A stretch of DNA of 64,000 bases from an uncultured Tenacibaculum sp. (lineage in GTDB: Bacteria; Bacteroidota; Bacteroidia; Flavobacteriales; Flavobacteriaceae), in contig NZ_CANNBW010000001.1 in NCBI RefSeq assembly GCF_947502995.1, forward strand, positions 62,001 through 126,000, read 5' to 3'. A model generated the notes under the pieces. It did not search any database. It was not told the DNA's origin and was given only the letters and a program-made list of their open reading frames with translations. The position numbers and the translations under genes were made by a program. This document shows, in pieces, positions 34,798 through 43,026 of the stretch. Numbering within the stretch: the stretch's first letter is position 1; each line of letters starts with the position of its first letter.

Positions 34798-37185
34798 ATG
34801 AAAACTAATTTACAACCACTATTACAATTTTTGCTACTCTGCATGAGTACTAATTTTGCATTTTCTCAAAACACAATTGTACCAGATGATAACTTCGAAA
34901 GAGCTTTAATTGCTCTTGGTTTAGATTCTGGAGATTTAGATAATGTAGTGCCTACAGCAAACATTAATCGAGTAGAAAATTTAGATATATCGTTTAGAGA
35001 TATTAAAGATTTAACCGGTATAGAAGGTTTCACTGCATTAAAAAATCTTGAAGCTCAAGGGAACGATATTCAGACTATTAATTTAGCTTCAAACATAAGT
35101 TTAGAAACTTTAAACCTTGAAGGAAATTTATTAGAAGAATTAACACTATCTAATAATGTTCTTTTAAGAGAAATTAATGCAGCTAAAAACAAACTGAATC
35201 TTTTGGAAGTATCGAGAAGCATTCTTCTTGAAAGTTTAAAAGTTTCAGACAATCTGTTAACAATTATTGATGTTACTAAAAATAGTCAGTTAAAAACACT
35301 AGAAATTAATAACAATCAAATAACTGCAATGGATTTAAGTAGAAATACATTTTTAGAAATATTTGATGCTACTAAAAATTCATTCACAACTGTCGATTTA
35401 ACAAATAACCGCTTATTAAAAGAAATAAGTATTGGAGATAATGATCTTACAACGATAGGATTACGTAATAATTTTCAGTTAGAGAAATTGTACTTGAAAA
35501 ACAATACACTCACAGAACTAGATGTATCTGGAAGTCCCCTTTTAATTAATCTTGATGTTAGTAATAACGAACTAAATGCATTAGATATACTAGTACAATC
35601 TAATTTAGAATCTTTGTATGCAGATGAAAATAATATCGAAGCGATAACCTTATCAACAAATACAAAACTAAAAGTAATTAGTATAGCTTATAATAAGTTG
35701 AAAGAAGTTAATCTAAGAAGCAATAGAGATTTAGAAATACTTACTATCGATGGAAACTTACTTACTGATCTTGCTTTAAACCGAAATAGAGAATTATATT
35801 TTGTAAGTGCAGATGATAATAAGCTGTTAGATTTAAACTTAAGAAACGGAAATAATACTAACTTTTTAACTGGTGCTGCAGGTTCTAGTTTTAAAAATAA
35901 TCCAGCTCTAACTTGTATCGAGGTTGATGATGAAGATTATAGTAATACAAACTGGACAGATTTTAAAGATGATATTGCTAGTTATAATAGATTTTGTAGT
36001 AGCAGTGTTGCTGTCATTAGAGATGAGAATTTTGAACAAGCATTAATTGATTTAAACATAGATGCTGGTGATATAAACGGAACTGTTTTAATTCGAAATA
36101 TTGAAAATGTAGAGTTTCTTGATGTATCAAATAAAGGAATCGAAGATTTAAGAGGTATTGAAGGTTTTAAAGTTTTAAAAGAATTAAAAGCTCAAAATAA
36201 TAAGCTAGAACTTTTGTCTTTAACAGGAAATAGAGATTTAAGAAAATTAGAAGTGTTTAATAATGAAATTGCTAATATTTTCTTAGGAAACGAATTAGAA
36301 GAAATAAATGTTAGTAATAATAAAATAAGGATTTTAGATCTATCTAGAAATGACAAATTAAAGACATTAAATGCTTCTAATAATGAAATAGGTTTTCTTG
36401 CAGTTAATGATAATTTAGAATATTTAGATGCATCAAATAATAGTCTTGAAAATCTAGATTTATCGAATAGTAAAATTAAAGAAGCAAAACTTCAAGACAA
36501 TGAAATGCTTACAATAGGTTTAAATAACAATACAGATTTAACATATTTAAACCTAAATAATAATAAGTTGAGAATCATTAACACAAAAGATGCAGTAGCA
36601 TTAAAAGAATTATACCTTAATTCAAATGAATTACTAACTATAGATGTTTCTTTAAATACAGGATTAGAGGTTTTAGATGTGTCTAATAACGAATTAATCA
36701 TCCTTGATTTATCTGAAAATTCTGAGCTTTATAGTGTATATGTAAATGATAATAAGCTGGTTTCTATAGATTTAAAAAATGGAGGAAACACTAAAATCGA
36801 TGCGACTTTATCAGATTTCACTTCAAATCCAGAGTTGACTTGTATTCAGGTGGATAATAAAACTATGAGTGATAACGATTGGAGAACAATTAAAGATAAT
36901 ACTGCTACGTATAATGAAAATTGTAGAGCGACTGCCTCTAATGAAGATAATGAGTTTGTTTTAACAAATACTGTAATAGCACCAAATCCTGTTCAGCAAA
37001 TATTAAATATAAAGTCAGATAAAGAGATTAAATCGTTAACAGTTTATAATTTACAAGGAGCCAAAATATTAAGAGCTAAAAACACAAAAACGTGTAACGT
37101 TAGTCAATTATCTAATGGTTTATATGTGTTAAAGATAGAAACAGATAAAGGAGAAATAGGAATTAAACGTTTTGTAAAAAAATAA
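34798..37185 (+). CDS. Leucine-rich-repeat protein secreted by T9SS
   Basis: A 795-residue exported protein: signal peptide to about 24, then two homologous LRR modules (about 28-400 and 402-715). Each opens with a FE(R/Q)ALI-L-(G/N)-(L/I)-D-(S/A)-GD segment and closes with a Cys-containing cap (LTCIEVDDEDYSNTNW; LTCIQVDNKTMSDNDW). The repeats are 20-23 residues with L-x-x-L-x-(L/V)-(S/N)-x-N spacing. The C-terminal 75 residues are a type A T9SS sorting domain (APNPVQQILNIK ... GLYVLKIETDKG). It is probably surface-attached and used in adhesion or protein binding. No catalytic domain. Confidence 0.92.
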   Translation: MKTNLQPLLQFLLLCMSTNFAFSQNTIVPDDNFERALIALGLDSGDLDNVVPTANINRVENLDISFRDIKDLTGIEGFTALKNLEAQGNDIQTINLASNISLETLNLEGNLLEELTLSNNVLLREINAAKNKLNLLEVSRSILLESLKVSDNLLTIIDVTKNSQLKTLEINNNQITAMDLSRNTFLEIFDATKNSFTTVDLTNNRLLKEISIGDNDLTTIGLRNNFQLEKLYLKNNTLTELDVSGSPLLINLDVSNNELNALDILVQSNLESLYADENNIEAITLSTNTKLKVISIAYNKLKEVNLRSNRDLEILTIDGNLLTDLALNRNRELYFVSADDNKLLDLNLRNGNNTNFLTGAAGSSFKNNPALTCIEVDDEDYSNTNWTDFKDDIASYNRFCSSSVAVIRDENFEQALIDLNIDAGDINGTVLIRNIENVEFLDVSNKGIEDLRGIEGFKVLKELKAQNNKLELLSLTGNRDLRKLEVFNNEIANIFLGNELEEINVSNNKIRILDLSRNDKLKTLNASNNEIGFLAVNDNLEYLDASNNSLENLDLSNSKIKEAKLQDNEMLTIGLNNNTDLTYLNLNNNKLRIINTKDAVALKELYLNSNELLTIDVSLNTGLEVLDVSNNELIILDLSENSELYSVYVNDNKLVSIDLKNGGNTKIDATLSDFTSNPELTCIQVDNKTMSDNDWRTIKDNTATYNENCRATASNEDNEFVLTNTVIAPNPVQQILNIKSDKEIKSLTVYNLQGAKILRAKNTKTCNVSQLSNGLYVLKIETDKGEIGIKRFVKK

Positions 37186-37330
37186 GACTTACAAATTATT
37201 TTAAGATATATAATTAATGTCTTTTTGAAGTTTCTAAAAAAACTCAGAGAGACATTTTTTAGTTAAAAAACAATCTTTTTTAACATAATTGATTGCACAA
37301 TATTTATTGAGTTTTCATATTTTAGATATG

Positions 37331-37359
37331 AATTAAGTCATAAAGAAAAAGACTTAATT
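37331..37359. promoter_or_regulatory. Inverted repeat upstream of the Cys-rich peptide gene
   Basis: Perfect 9-bp arms (AATTAAGTC / GACTTAATT) with an 11-base spacer, about 150 bases before the peptide ATG. A shorter palindrome AAAACGATTCGTTTT follows at 37413-37427. These are the only structures seen in the 324-base gap after the LRR gene; role unknown. Confidence 0.35.
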
Positions 37360-37509
37360 ATGAAGTTGCTAGAGATAAAATTTTGCTATGTATTATTCTC
37401 TTTTTTTAGCTGAAAACGATTCGTTTTAAAGTGGTTCTAGGATTAATAACGTAGTGGGCTTTTATCAATACAACTCCACTCATTTATTAACCAATAAATA
37501 TTAAAAATC

Positions 37510-37692
37510 ATGTTAAAAAACAATTTTAAAAACTGGAAAACACTAAGTAAAAAAGAGCAAAAAACAATTAACGGAGGCGGTCAATCTTGTGCGAGTACGC
37601 ATCACTGTGTAGCAACACATGAATCTGAAGGATGCGAAGACGTTTTCTGTATTAACAACAGATGTGTTTTTGTGCCAATTTCATGTATCTAA
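37510..37692 (+). CDS. Cys-rich peptide with double-glycine leader
   Basis: A 60-residue peptide. The leader (MLKNNFKNWKTLSKKEQKTINGG) has the L-S-K-x-E-Q-K-x-I-x-G-G form used by peptidase-containing ABC exporters, which cut after the Gly pair at 22-23. The 37-residue core holds six Cys (27, 33, 42, 47, 52, 59), enough for three disulfides or modification, and three His. It could be a bacteriocin, signal or modified peptide. No exporter, modification or immunity gene is nearby. A strong terminator follows, so it forms a single-gene unit. Confidence 0.72.
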   Translation: MLKNNFKNWKTLSKKEQKTINGGGQSCASTHHCVATHESEGCEDVFCINNRCVFVPISCI

Positions 37693-37703
37693 CTTATAGT
37701 TTC

Positions 37704-37738
37704 AAAATGAACTTTAGATGACTTCTAAAGTTCATTTT
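37704..37738. terminator. Bidirectional terminator after the peptide gene
   Basis: Perfect 15-bp stem (left arm 37704-37718, right arm 37724-37738, loop TGACT). It overlaps the stop codon of the convergent TIMP-like gene. Confidence 0.85.
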
Positions 37739-38328
37739 ATTTTCTTTCCAATAAACAAACCAGTGATAAAAATTAATACTCCCAAAAGCGGTAATTTCCA
37801 ATGAAAAGGAGTATTGTTGACTAATTCAATAGTGTTTGGGAATTTTTTATTCAACAAGTAAAAGTCTTCATTCGGCTGATTTTTTTCTCCATTTTTAGGT
37901 TTTAAGTTATAATAAAATTCTTTAGTTCTAAAGCAACCAGATGTATAAAGAACTTTTTTACCATTAAGCTCAAAAGGTTCTTTTGAAGTTCTCGCATAAA
38001 CTAAATATGAATTTACACTTATATTAAATCTAAAACAGCAATTTCCGGCTTCTTGATAAATCTCAATATACTTTTTGTTAGACCCTTTCCATTTCTTCTC
38101 TACTTCAAATTTTGCATACCAAAATCGAGTTGTTTTTACTTTTTGATCAGTTTCTTCGAATTCATAATCATATGTTTTTGTGTCAATCTCTTTAATTTCA
38201 ATCAACCGTCCAATAAATATTTCGTCAGCCTTTTTTACTTCATTTTCAAATGTTTTACCGTTACAAAGACAGGCGTTAGAAATAAAATATGTCAAAAATA
38301 AGAATAGAGATGTAATACGTTTTAGCAT
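37732..38328 (-). CDS. TIMP/NTR-like secreted protein with C-terminal membrane anchor
   Basis: A 198-residue protein. After the signal peptide the mature end carries CLC (Cys20, Cys22), as in netrin/TIMP-like domains. This is followed by ADEIFIGRLIEI, a strand with FEVEKKWKGSN, a Cys pair (NCCFRF), SYLVYARTS and a later Cys (TSGCFRTKEF). A transmembrane helix lies near the end (about 178-195) with a short Lys tail. The fold assignment rests on this pattern and is moderately sure. Eukaryotic relatives inhibit proteases; the bacterial role is unknown. It converges on the Cys-rich peptide gene. Confidence 0.65.
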   Translation of the reverse strand: MLKRITSLFLFLTYFISNACLCNGKTFENEVKKADEIFIGRLIEIKEIDTKTYDYEFEETDQKVKTTRFWYAKFEVEKKWKGSNKKYIEIYQEAGNCCFRFNISVNSYLVYARTSKEPFELNGKKVLYTSGCFRTKEFYYNLKPKNGEKNQPNEDFYLLNKKFPNTIELVNNTPFHWKLPLLGVLIFITGLFIGKKIK

Positions 38329-38344
38329 CGTTTTTTAATAAAGT

Positions 38345-38875
38345 TTATATATTCATAATAACTACTTTCCACAATTGTTGTCCCGCTTCATAAGTACAAA
38401 GATCGGAAAACCCAATAGTTTCATGTGCTTTTAAAGACCGAGTATTATTAGCGTCAATTTCTGTGATAATACTTGTAAACTCACCAGAAAAAGTTGCAGC
38501 CATTGTATCATACAAACCTCTAAAAATTCCTTTTCCTCTGTATGCTTTATCAACACAAATTTGTCCCATTACAATAAAGTTCTGATGAATATCAAGTTTA
38601 TCTATTTCATTAAACATAGGAATTAAAACAGGAATTTCATTTTTAAATGACGTAGACATCGATAGTGCATATGCGACAAGACTATCATTATCTTTTGCTA
38701 TAATATGCGGATGAAGATCATGCATTTTAGTGAGTATTTCTAAATCATGTTCAACAGTAACAAAACCCTGTGTTTTCTTTTCTTCTTCATTAAGTTGTTT
38801 GGGTAAGTTTCGTTGTTGTAATGCTAAGATTTGCTCAAGTTCAGAAGTGTTAGAAGTTTTTGTAAAAGTGATCAT
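38345..38875 (-). CDS. GNAT-family N-acetyltransferase
   Basis: A 176-residue acetyltransferase. The acetyl-CoA pyrophosphate loop is YRGKGIFRGLYDTM (about 110-123, R-x-x-G-x-G-like), preceded by the strand QICVDKA and followed by ITEIDANNTRSLKAHETIGF, the usual C-terminal GNAT motif. Substrate cannot be predicted. It lies upstream of the TIMP-like gene on the minus strand, 16 bases apart, and is divergent from pgk. Confidence 0.88.
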   Translation of the reverse strand: MITFTKTSNTSELEQILALQQRNLPKQLNEEEKKTQGFVTVEHDLEILTKMHDLHPHIIAKDNDSLVAYALSMSTSFKNEIPVLIPMFNEIDKLDIHQNFIVMGQICVDKAYRGKGIFRGLYDTMAATFSGEFTSIITEIDANNTRSLKAHETIGFSDLCTYEAGQQLWKVVIMNI

Positions 38876-38964
38876 AATTAAACAGAAGATTTACAGTAAA
38901 CGTTTTCGTTATAAATTTAGAGAAATAAGCGTTTTTAATCGTGTTTTTTCTAATTTAGAATAAT

Positions 38965-38972
38965 TATTTTTG
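38965..38972 (+). promoter_or_regulatory. Bacteroidota -7 element (TAttTTTG)
   Basis: Exact TAnnTTTG match 40 bases before the pgk ATG. Confidence 0.5.
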
Positions 38973-39012
38973 TTGGAATCAACAAAAGAGCAAACTTCTA
39001 AAAACATAAAAA

Positions 39013-40200
39013 ATGAAGACAATCAACGATTTTAATTTTGAAGATAAAAAAGCATTAATCCGTGTAGATTTTAATGTGCCACTAAACGATGAATTTCAAG
39101 TGACAGATGATACTAGAATTCAGTCAGCTAAGTCAACAATCATTAAAATTTTAGAAGACGGAGGAAGTTGTGTGTTAATGTCGCATTTAGGTCGTCCAAA
39201 AGGAGTAGATGCAAAGTTTTCTTTAAAACATATTGTTGATAAAGTACGCGAAGTAATTGGAGTGCAAGTAAAGTTTGTTGAAGATTGCGTAGGAGAAGCT
39301 GCTGAAGCTGCTGTTGCTGAATTAAAAAGCGGTGAAATCTTATTGTTAGAGAACTTACGTTTTCATGGCGAAGAAAAAGCTGGTGATGTTGCTTTTGCAG
39401 AACAATTATCAAAATTAGGAGATGTTTATGTAAACGATGCTTTTGGTACAGCGCATAGAGCTCATGCTTCTACAGCAGTAATCGCTCAATTTTTTCCAGA
39501 GAACAAATGTTTCGGACATTTATTAGCGAAAGAAATCGAAAGTATCGATAAGGTATTAAACAATTCAGAAAAACCTGTTTTAGCAGTTTTAGGTGGAGCA
39601 AAAGTTTCTTCTAAAATCACTGTAATCGAAAATATTTTAGATAAAGTAGATCACTTAATTATTGGTGGTGGAATGACATTCACATTTGTGAAAGCACAAG
39701 GTGGAAAAATAGGAGATTCTATCTGCGAAGATGATAAAATGGATTTAGCTTTAGAGATTCTTAAAAAAGCGAAAGCTAAAAATGTACAAGTTCACATTCC
39801 TGTTGATGTAATTGCTGCTAGCGCTTTTGATAATAATGCAGAAACTCAAGTTTCAGACGTAAATGAAATTCCAGATAGCTGGCAAGGATTAGATGCTGGT
39901 CCGAAATCATTAGAAAATTTTGAAGCTGTAGTAAACCAATGTAAAACAATTTTATGGAACGGACCTTTAGGTGTTTTTGAAATGGAAAGTTTTGCAAAAG
40001 GAACAATCGCTTTAGGAAACTTTATCGACAATGCAACTAAAAATGGAGCTTTCTCTTTAGTTGGAGGAGGAGATTCTGTTGCAGCTGTAAAACAATTCGG
40101 ATTTGCAGATAAAGTGAGTTATGTATCTACTGGAGGTGGAGCAATGTTAGAAAGCTTAGAAGGTAGAGTTTTACCAGGAATCGATGCGATTTTAAATTAA
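39013..40200 (+). CDS. pgk: Phosphoglycerate kinase
   Basis: Glycolytic enzyme transferring phosphate from 1,3-bisphosphoglycerate to ADP. The 395 residues show the N-terminal substrate motif IRVDFNVPL (about 16-24), SHLGRPKG (about 58-65), the hinge segment [10 protein letters not shown] (about 194-203), and the nucleotide-binding [13 protein letters not shown] (about 351-363) and STGGGAMLE near the end. Length is normal. It appears to be transcribed alone. Confidence 0.96.
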   Translation: MKTINDFNFEDKKALIRVDFNVPLNDEFQVTDDTRIQSAKSTIIKILEDGGSCVLMSHLGRPKGVDAKFSLKHIVDKVREVIGVQVKFVEDCVGEAAEAAVAELKSGEILLLENLRFHGEEKAGDVAFAEQLSKLGDVYVNDAFGTAHRAHASTAVIAQFFPENKCFGHLLAKEIESIDKVLNNSEKPVLAVLGGAKVSSKITVIENILDKVDHLIIGGGMTFTFVKAQGGKIGDSICEDDKMDLALEILKKAKAKNVQVHIPVDVIAASAFDNNAETQVSDVNEIPDSWQGLDAGPKSLENFEAVVNQCKTILWNGPLGVFEMESFAKGTIALGNFIDNATKNGAFSLVGGGDSVAAVKQFGFADKVSYVSTGGGAMLESLEGRVLPGIDAILN

Positions 40201-40246
40201 TAAGATTTATCAGATTAAAAACCAATTGTGTAATTGGATAAAAATT

Positions 40247-40336
40247 CTGTCAATTCGAGTGATTTTTTAGAGTAAAAGGAAAAAAAATTATATCGAGAAT
40301 AAGAATTTTAACTTAGAAATAGTTCTCGAACTGATA
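40247..40336. repeat. Degenerate interspersed inverted repeat (GTCAATTCGAG type)
   Basis: A TGTCAATTCGAG arm near 40248-40259 pairs with CTCGAACTGATA at 40325-40336 (10 of 12 matched, counting one G-T as mismatch), with another TCGAGAA inside at 40293. It lies in the 247-base gap after pgk. This sequence type recurs between genes in flavobacterial genomes as far as I recall. No gene is seen in the gap. Confidence 0.5.
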
Positions 40337-40447
40337 ATTTAAAATTGTTCAACTCCCTGAAATCACAGCAAGTTAATAATGTAGTAATGCAATAAAATAG
40401 TAGAAAATTAAAATACTGTTGCATTAGTAAATTAAATAATTGAGTAC

Positions 40448-41488
40448 ATGAAATACACAACATTACCAAATACCGATGTTAAAGTTTCTAAGATTTGTTT
40501 AGGAACAATGACTTGGGGAAATCAGAATACAGAAGCAGAAGGATTTGAGCAAATGGATTATGCCTTAGAACAAGGTGTGAATTTTTTTGATACTGCTGAG
40601 TTATATTCTGTTCCTGCAACTCCTGAAACATACGGAGCTACAGAAAAAATCATCGGAAACTGGTTTAAGAAAACAGGAAATAGAGATAAAGTTGTTTTAG
40701 CTTCTAAAATAGCTGGAGGTGGAGATTATACAGCGCATATTCGATCTGGAGGTTTAACAGGAAAGAATATTGTTGAAGCTGTTGAAGGTAGTTTGCAACG
40801 TTTACAAACAGATTATATCGATTTATATCAGTTACACTGGCCAAATCGTGGAGTAAACTGTTTTGGAGTACGTGATTATCCGTATAAAACTTCAGCAAAA
40901 GAAGCCGAAAATCATATTGAAATTTTAGAAACACTTCAAGGTTTAATTAAAGAAGGAAAGATAAAACATGTAGGTTTATCGAACGAAACTCCTTGGGGAA
41001 CAATGAAGTACTTACAAGCTGCTGAACAACATGATTTACCTAGAATGGTAACCATTCAAAATTCATATTCATTAATTCACCGAGGTTACGAATACGGAAT
41101 GTCTGAAGTTTCGATGCGTGAAGATATCGGACTTTTAGCATATTCTCCTTTAGCGCAGGGAGTACTTTCTGGAAAGTATTTAAACGGAGGAAAGCCAGAA
41201 GGGGCGAGAGGAACTTTATTTCCACGTTTTATTGCGCGTTACATGGGAGATGGATCTCAAAATGCAGTGCAAGCCTATTTAGCAATTGCAGAAAAACACG
41301 GTTTAACATTGTCTGAGTTAGCTTTAGCTTATATTAATCAGTTGCCATTTGTAACGAGTAATATTATCGGAGCTACAAGAATGGATCAATTAAAAGAAAA
41401 CATTAATTCAATTCATGTTGAATTGACTGAAGAAATTCTAAAAGAAGTAGAAGCAGTGCACGCAGCAATGCCGAATCCAGCACCTTAA
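40448..41488 (+). CDS. Aldo/keto reductase (Tas/YajO-like)
   Basis: NADPH-dependent (beta/alpha)8 oxidoreductase, 346 residues. The catalytic tetrad is present: Asp and Tyr in FFDTAELYSVP (about 46-56), Lys in VLASKIAGG (about 85), His in LYQLHWPNRG (about 125). The cofactor-binding C-terminal strand includes YSPLAQGVLSGKY and ATRMDQLKEN. The extended loop after His (NCFGVRDYPY) is typical of the Tas subgroup. Substrate unknown. It lies 3 bases upstream of the DUF695 gene. Confidence 0.92.
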   Translation: MKYTTLPNTDVKVSKICLGTMTWGNQNTEAEGFEQMDYALEQGVNFFDTAELYSVPATPETYGATEKIIGNWFKKTGNRDKVVLASKIAGGGDYTAHIRSGGLTGKNIVEAVEGSLQRLQTDYIDLYQLHWPNRGVNCFGVRDYPYKTSAKEAENHIEILETLQGLIKEGKIKHVGLSNETPWGTMKYLQAAEQHDLPRMVTIQNSYSLIHRGYEYGMSEVSMREDIGLLAYSPLAQGVLSGKYLNGGKPEGARGTLFPRFIARYMGDGSQNAVQAYLAIAEKHGLTLSELALAYINQLPFVTSNIIGATRMDQLKENINSIHVELTEEILKEVEAVHAAMPNPAP

Positions 41489-41491
41489 ATT

Positions 41492-42595
41492 ATGAGTTTA
41501 TTAAAAAAATTGTTTTCAAAAAAAGAAAAAGAACAAGCAATAACATCGTATCAAGATTTTTGGAACTGGTTTTTACTTCATGAAAAAACGTTTCATAAAG
41601 TAGTTGCTAGTGGAGATTCCAACAGACTTAGCAAGGAGTTCTTTGATGTTATTGGTCCAAAATTAGATCAAATTAAAAAAGGAGTTTTCTATTTATCAGG
41701 AATGCTCAATGATACTACTGCAGATTTAATTCTTACACCAGATGGAAACTTAAAAAACTTTTATTTGGTGGAAGAATTAGTAGCTGCAAGTCCTAAGCTA
41801 CCTAATTGGAAATTTCAAGCATTTAAACCAAATTTTGGTTTTAATGATTCTGGAATAGAAATGTATAATTATAAATTCAGTACAGAAAATATGTATTTCT
41901 ATGCTGAGAACGATCAAGAATATCCAGATGAAATTTCGATAACAATAGTTCATGATGATTTATCGGAAGAAAATAAATCTGAAATAATCAACGGATGCTA
42001 TATTTTTTTAGATAATTATTTAGGTGAGCTAAAATTTGCAACTTTAATAGATGTAGTTCATTTTAAAAGGAAAGAAGAAGCGACACAAGAATTGGTAAGT
42101 TTAGACAAGCTCGATAGTTTTTTAACTTGGAGAGAAAAAGAGTTTGTTGAAAAATATGAAGGCTTAAGAAGAGATACTGAAAACGATAATTACGGTAGTT
42201 TTGAAACTACGCTGAAAAACGGAAGTCCTTTTATGGCCATCATGAATACAGATCTTTTAAATTGGGATGCAAAAGCTTCTCATCCTTGGATCTTGCGTTT
42301 GAAAATACCTTATGATGGTGCAGAGAATAATGGTTTCCCGAATAAAGATGTATATCAATTGCTAAATGATTTTGAAGATGAATTAATGCTGTCTTTAAAA
42401 GATGAAGAAGGATATTTAAATATTGGAAGAGAAACGGGAGATAATCTTAGAGAAGTATATTTTGCATGTAAAGATTATAAAAAGCCATGTAAAGTTACAG
42501 ATCAAATAATTGAAAATTATAAAGGGAAATTAGAAGTAGATTACGAGATGTATAAAGATAAATACTGGAAATATTTCAATAATTATATTCAATAA
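41492..42595 (+). CDS. DUF695-like hypothetical protein
   Basis: A 367-residue cytoplasmic protein with no signal peptide or membrane segment. The N-terminal region (about 18-200) begins with a Trp-rich helix (YQDFWNWFLLHEKTFHKVV). The C-terminal 140 residues (from about FLTWREKEFVEKYEG, through HPWILRLKIPYDGAENNGFP) resemble DUF695, a family of unknown function in Bacteroidota. It is sandwiched with tiny gaps between the aldo/keto reductase and a cytochrome c. Confidence 0.65.
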   Translation: MSLLKKLFSKKEKEQAITSYQDFWNWFLLHEKTFHKVVASGDSNRLSKEFFDVIGPKLDQIKKGVFYLSGMLNDTTADLILTPDGNLKNFYLVEELVAASPKLPNWKFQAFKPNFGFNDSGIEMYNYKFSTENMYFYAENDQEYPDEISITIVHDDLSEENKSEIINGCYIFLDNYLGELKFATLIDVVHFKRKEEATQELVSLDKLDSFLTWREKEFVEKYEGLRRDTENDNYGSFETTLKNGSPFMAIMNTDLLNWDAKASHPWILRLKIPYDGAENNGFPNKDVYQLLNDFEDELMLSLKDEEGYLNIGRETGDNLREVYFACKDYKKPCKVTDQIIENYKGKLEVDYEMYKDKYWKYFNNYIQ

Positions 42596-42946
42596 TTGAG
42601 TTTAAAAAACAAAATATTTGCATCATACATGGTCGTATTCATTACGATCATGATGATGCTTTTTTCTTCTATGTTATTCTCTGAAACAGCAGAAGAAGAG
42701 CCAAGATTTTTTTGTGGAACTGTAGATACAATTACTGAAGAAAAGAGAGCTGGAAGAAAGCTTTTTAATGCAAATTGTGCTTCTTGTCATAGGTTAGATA
42801 AACATATTACAGGCCCTGCTTTGAGAGGTGTAAAGTTTGATTCACTTTCTTTACATGAATATTTGAGTTCTAAAAAACATCAACCTACTTTTCCACAGTT
42901 AAGTATCGAGCAAGTCAATGAAATTCTAAAGTATACTAAAGATTAA
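42596..42946 (+). CDS. Small monohaem cytochrome c
   Basis: A 116-residue exported cytochrome with one haem-attachment motif CASCH (about 61-65, in NANCASCHRLDKHITGPAL) and an axial Met candidate in the C-terminal half (none clear, so ligation is uncertain). It begins with a signal-like segment. TTG at 42596 directly follows the preceding stop and gives a Lys-bearing N-region; ATG at 42629 is the alternative. The N-terminal mature part has an extra Cys (FFCGT). It probably carries electrons in the periplasm. Confidence 0.85.
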   Translation: MSLKNKIFASYMVVFITIMMMLFSSMLFSETAEEEPRFFCGTVDTITEEKRAGRKLFNANCASCHRLDKHITGPALRGVKFDSLSLHEYLSSKKHQPTFPQLSIEQVNEILKYTKD

Positions 42947-42968
42947 AAGTAGCTGTCTAAAAAACAAT

Positions 42969-42998
42969 GTCATTCTGAATTTATTTCAGAATCTCACT
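42969..42998. repeat. Single copy of the nested palindromic repeat
   Basis: The first 28 bases are identical to the reverse complement of 11451-11478. This one lacks an inverted partner and lies between the convergent cytochrome c and S41 peptidase genes. Confidence 0.75.
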
Positions 42999-43026
42999 AC
43001 GCTAATTTTAAACAGTTTTTTTCAGT

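Noticed and set aside
39143..39412. 89-codon minus-strand frame inside pgk
   Set aside because: A Leu/Gln/His-rich shadow of the phosphoglycerate kinase gene, produced by reverse reading of its Lys/Glu codons.
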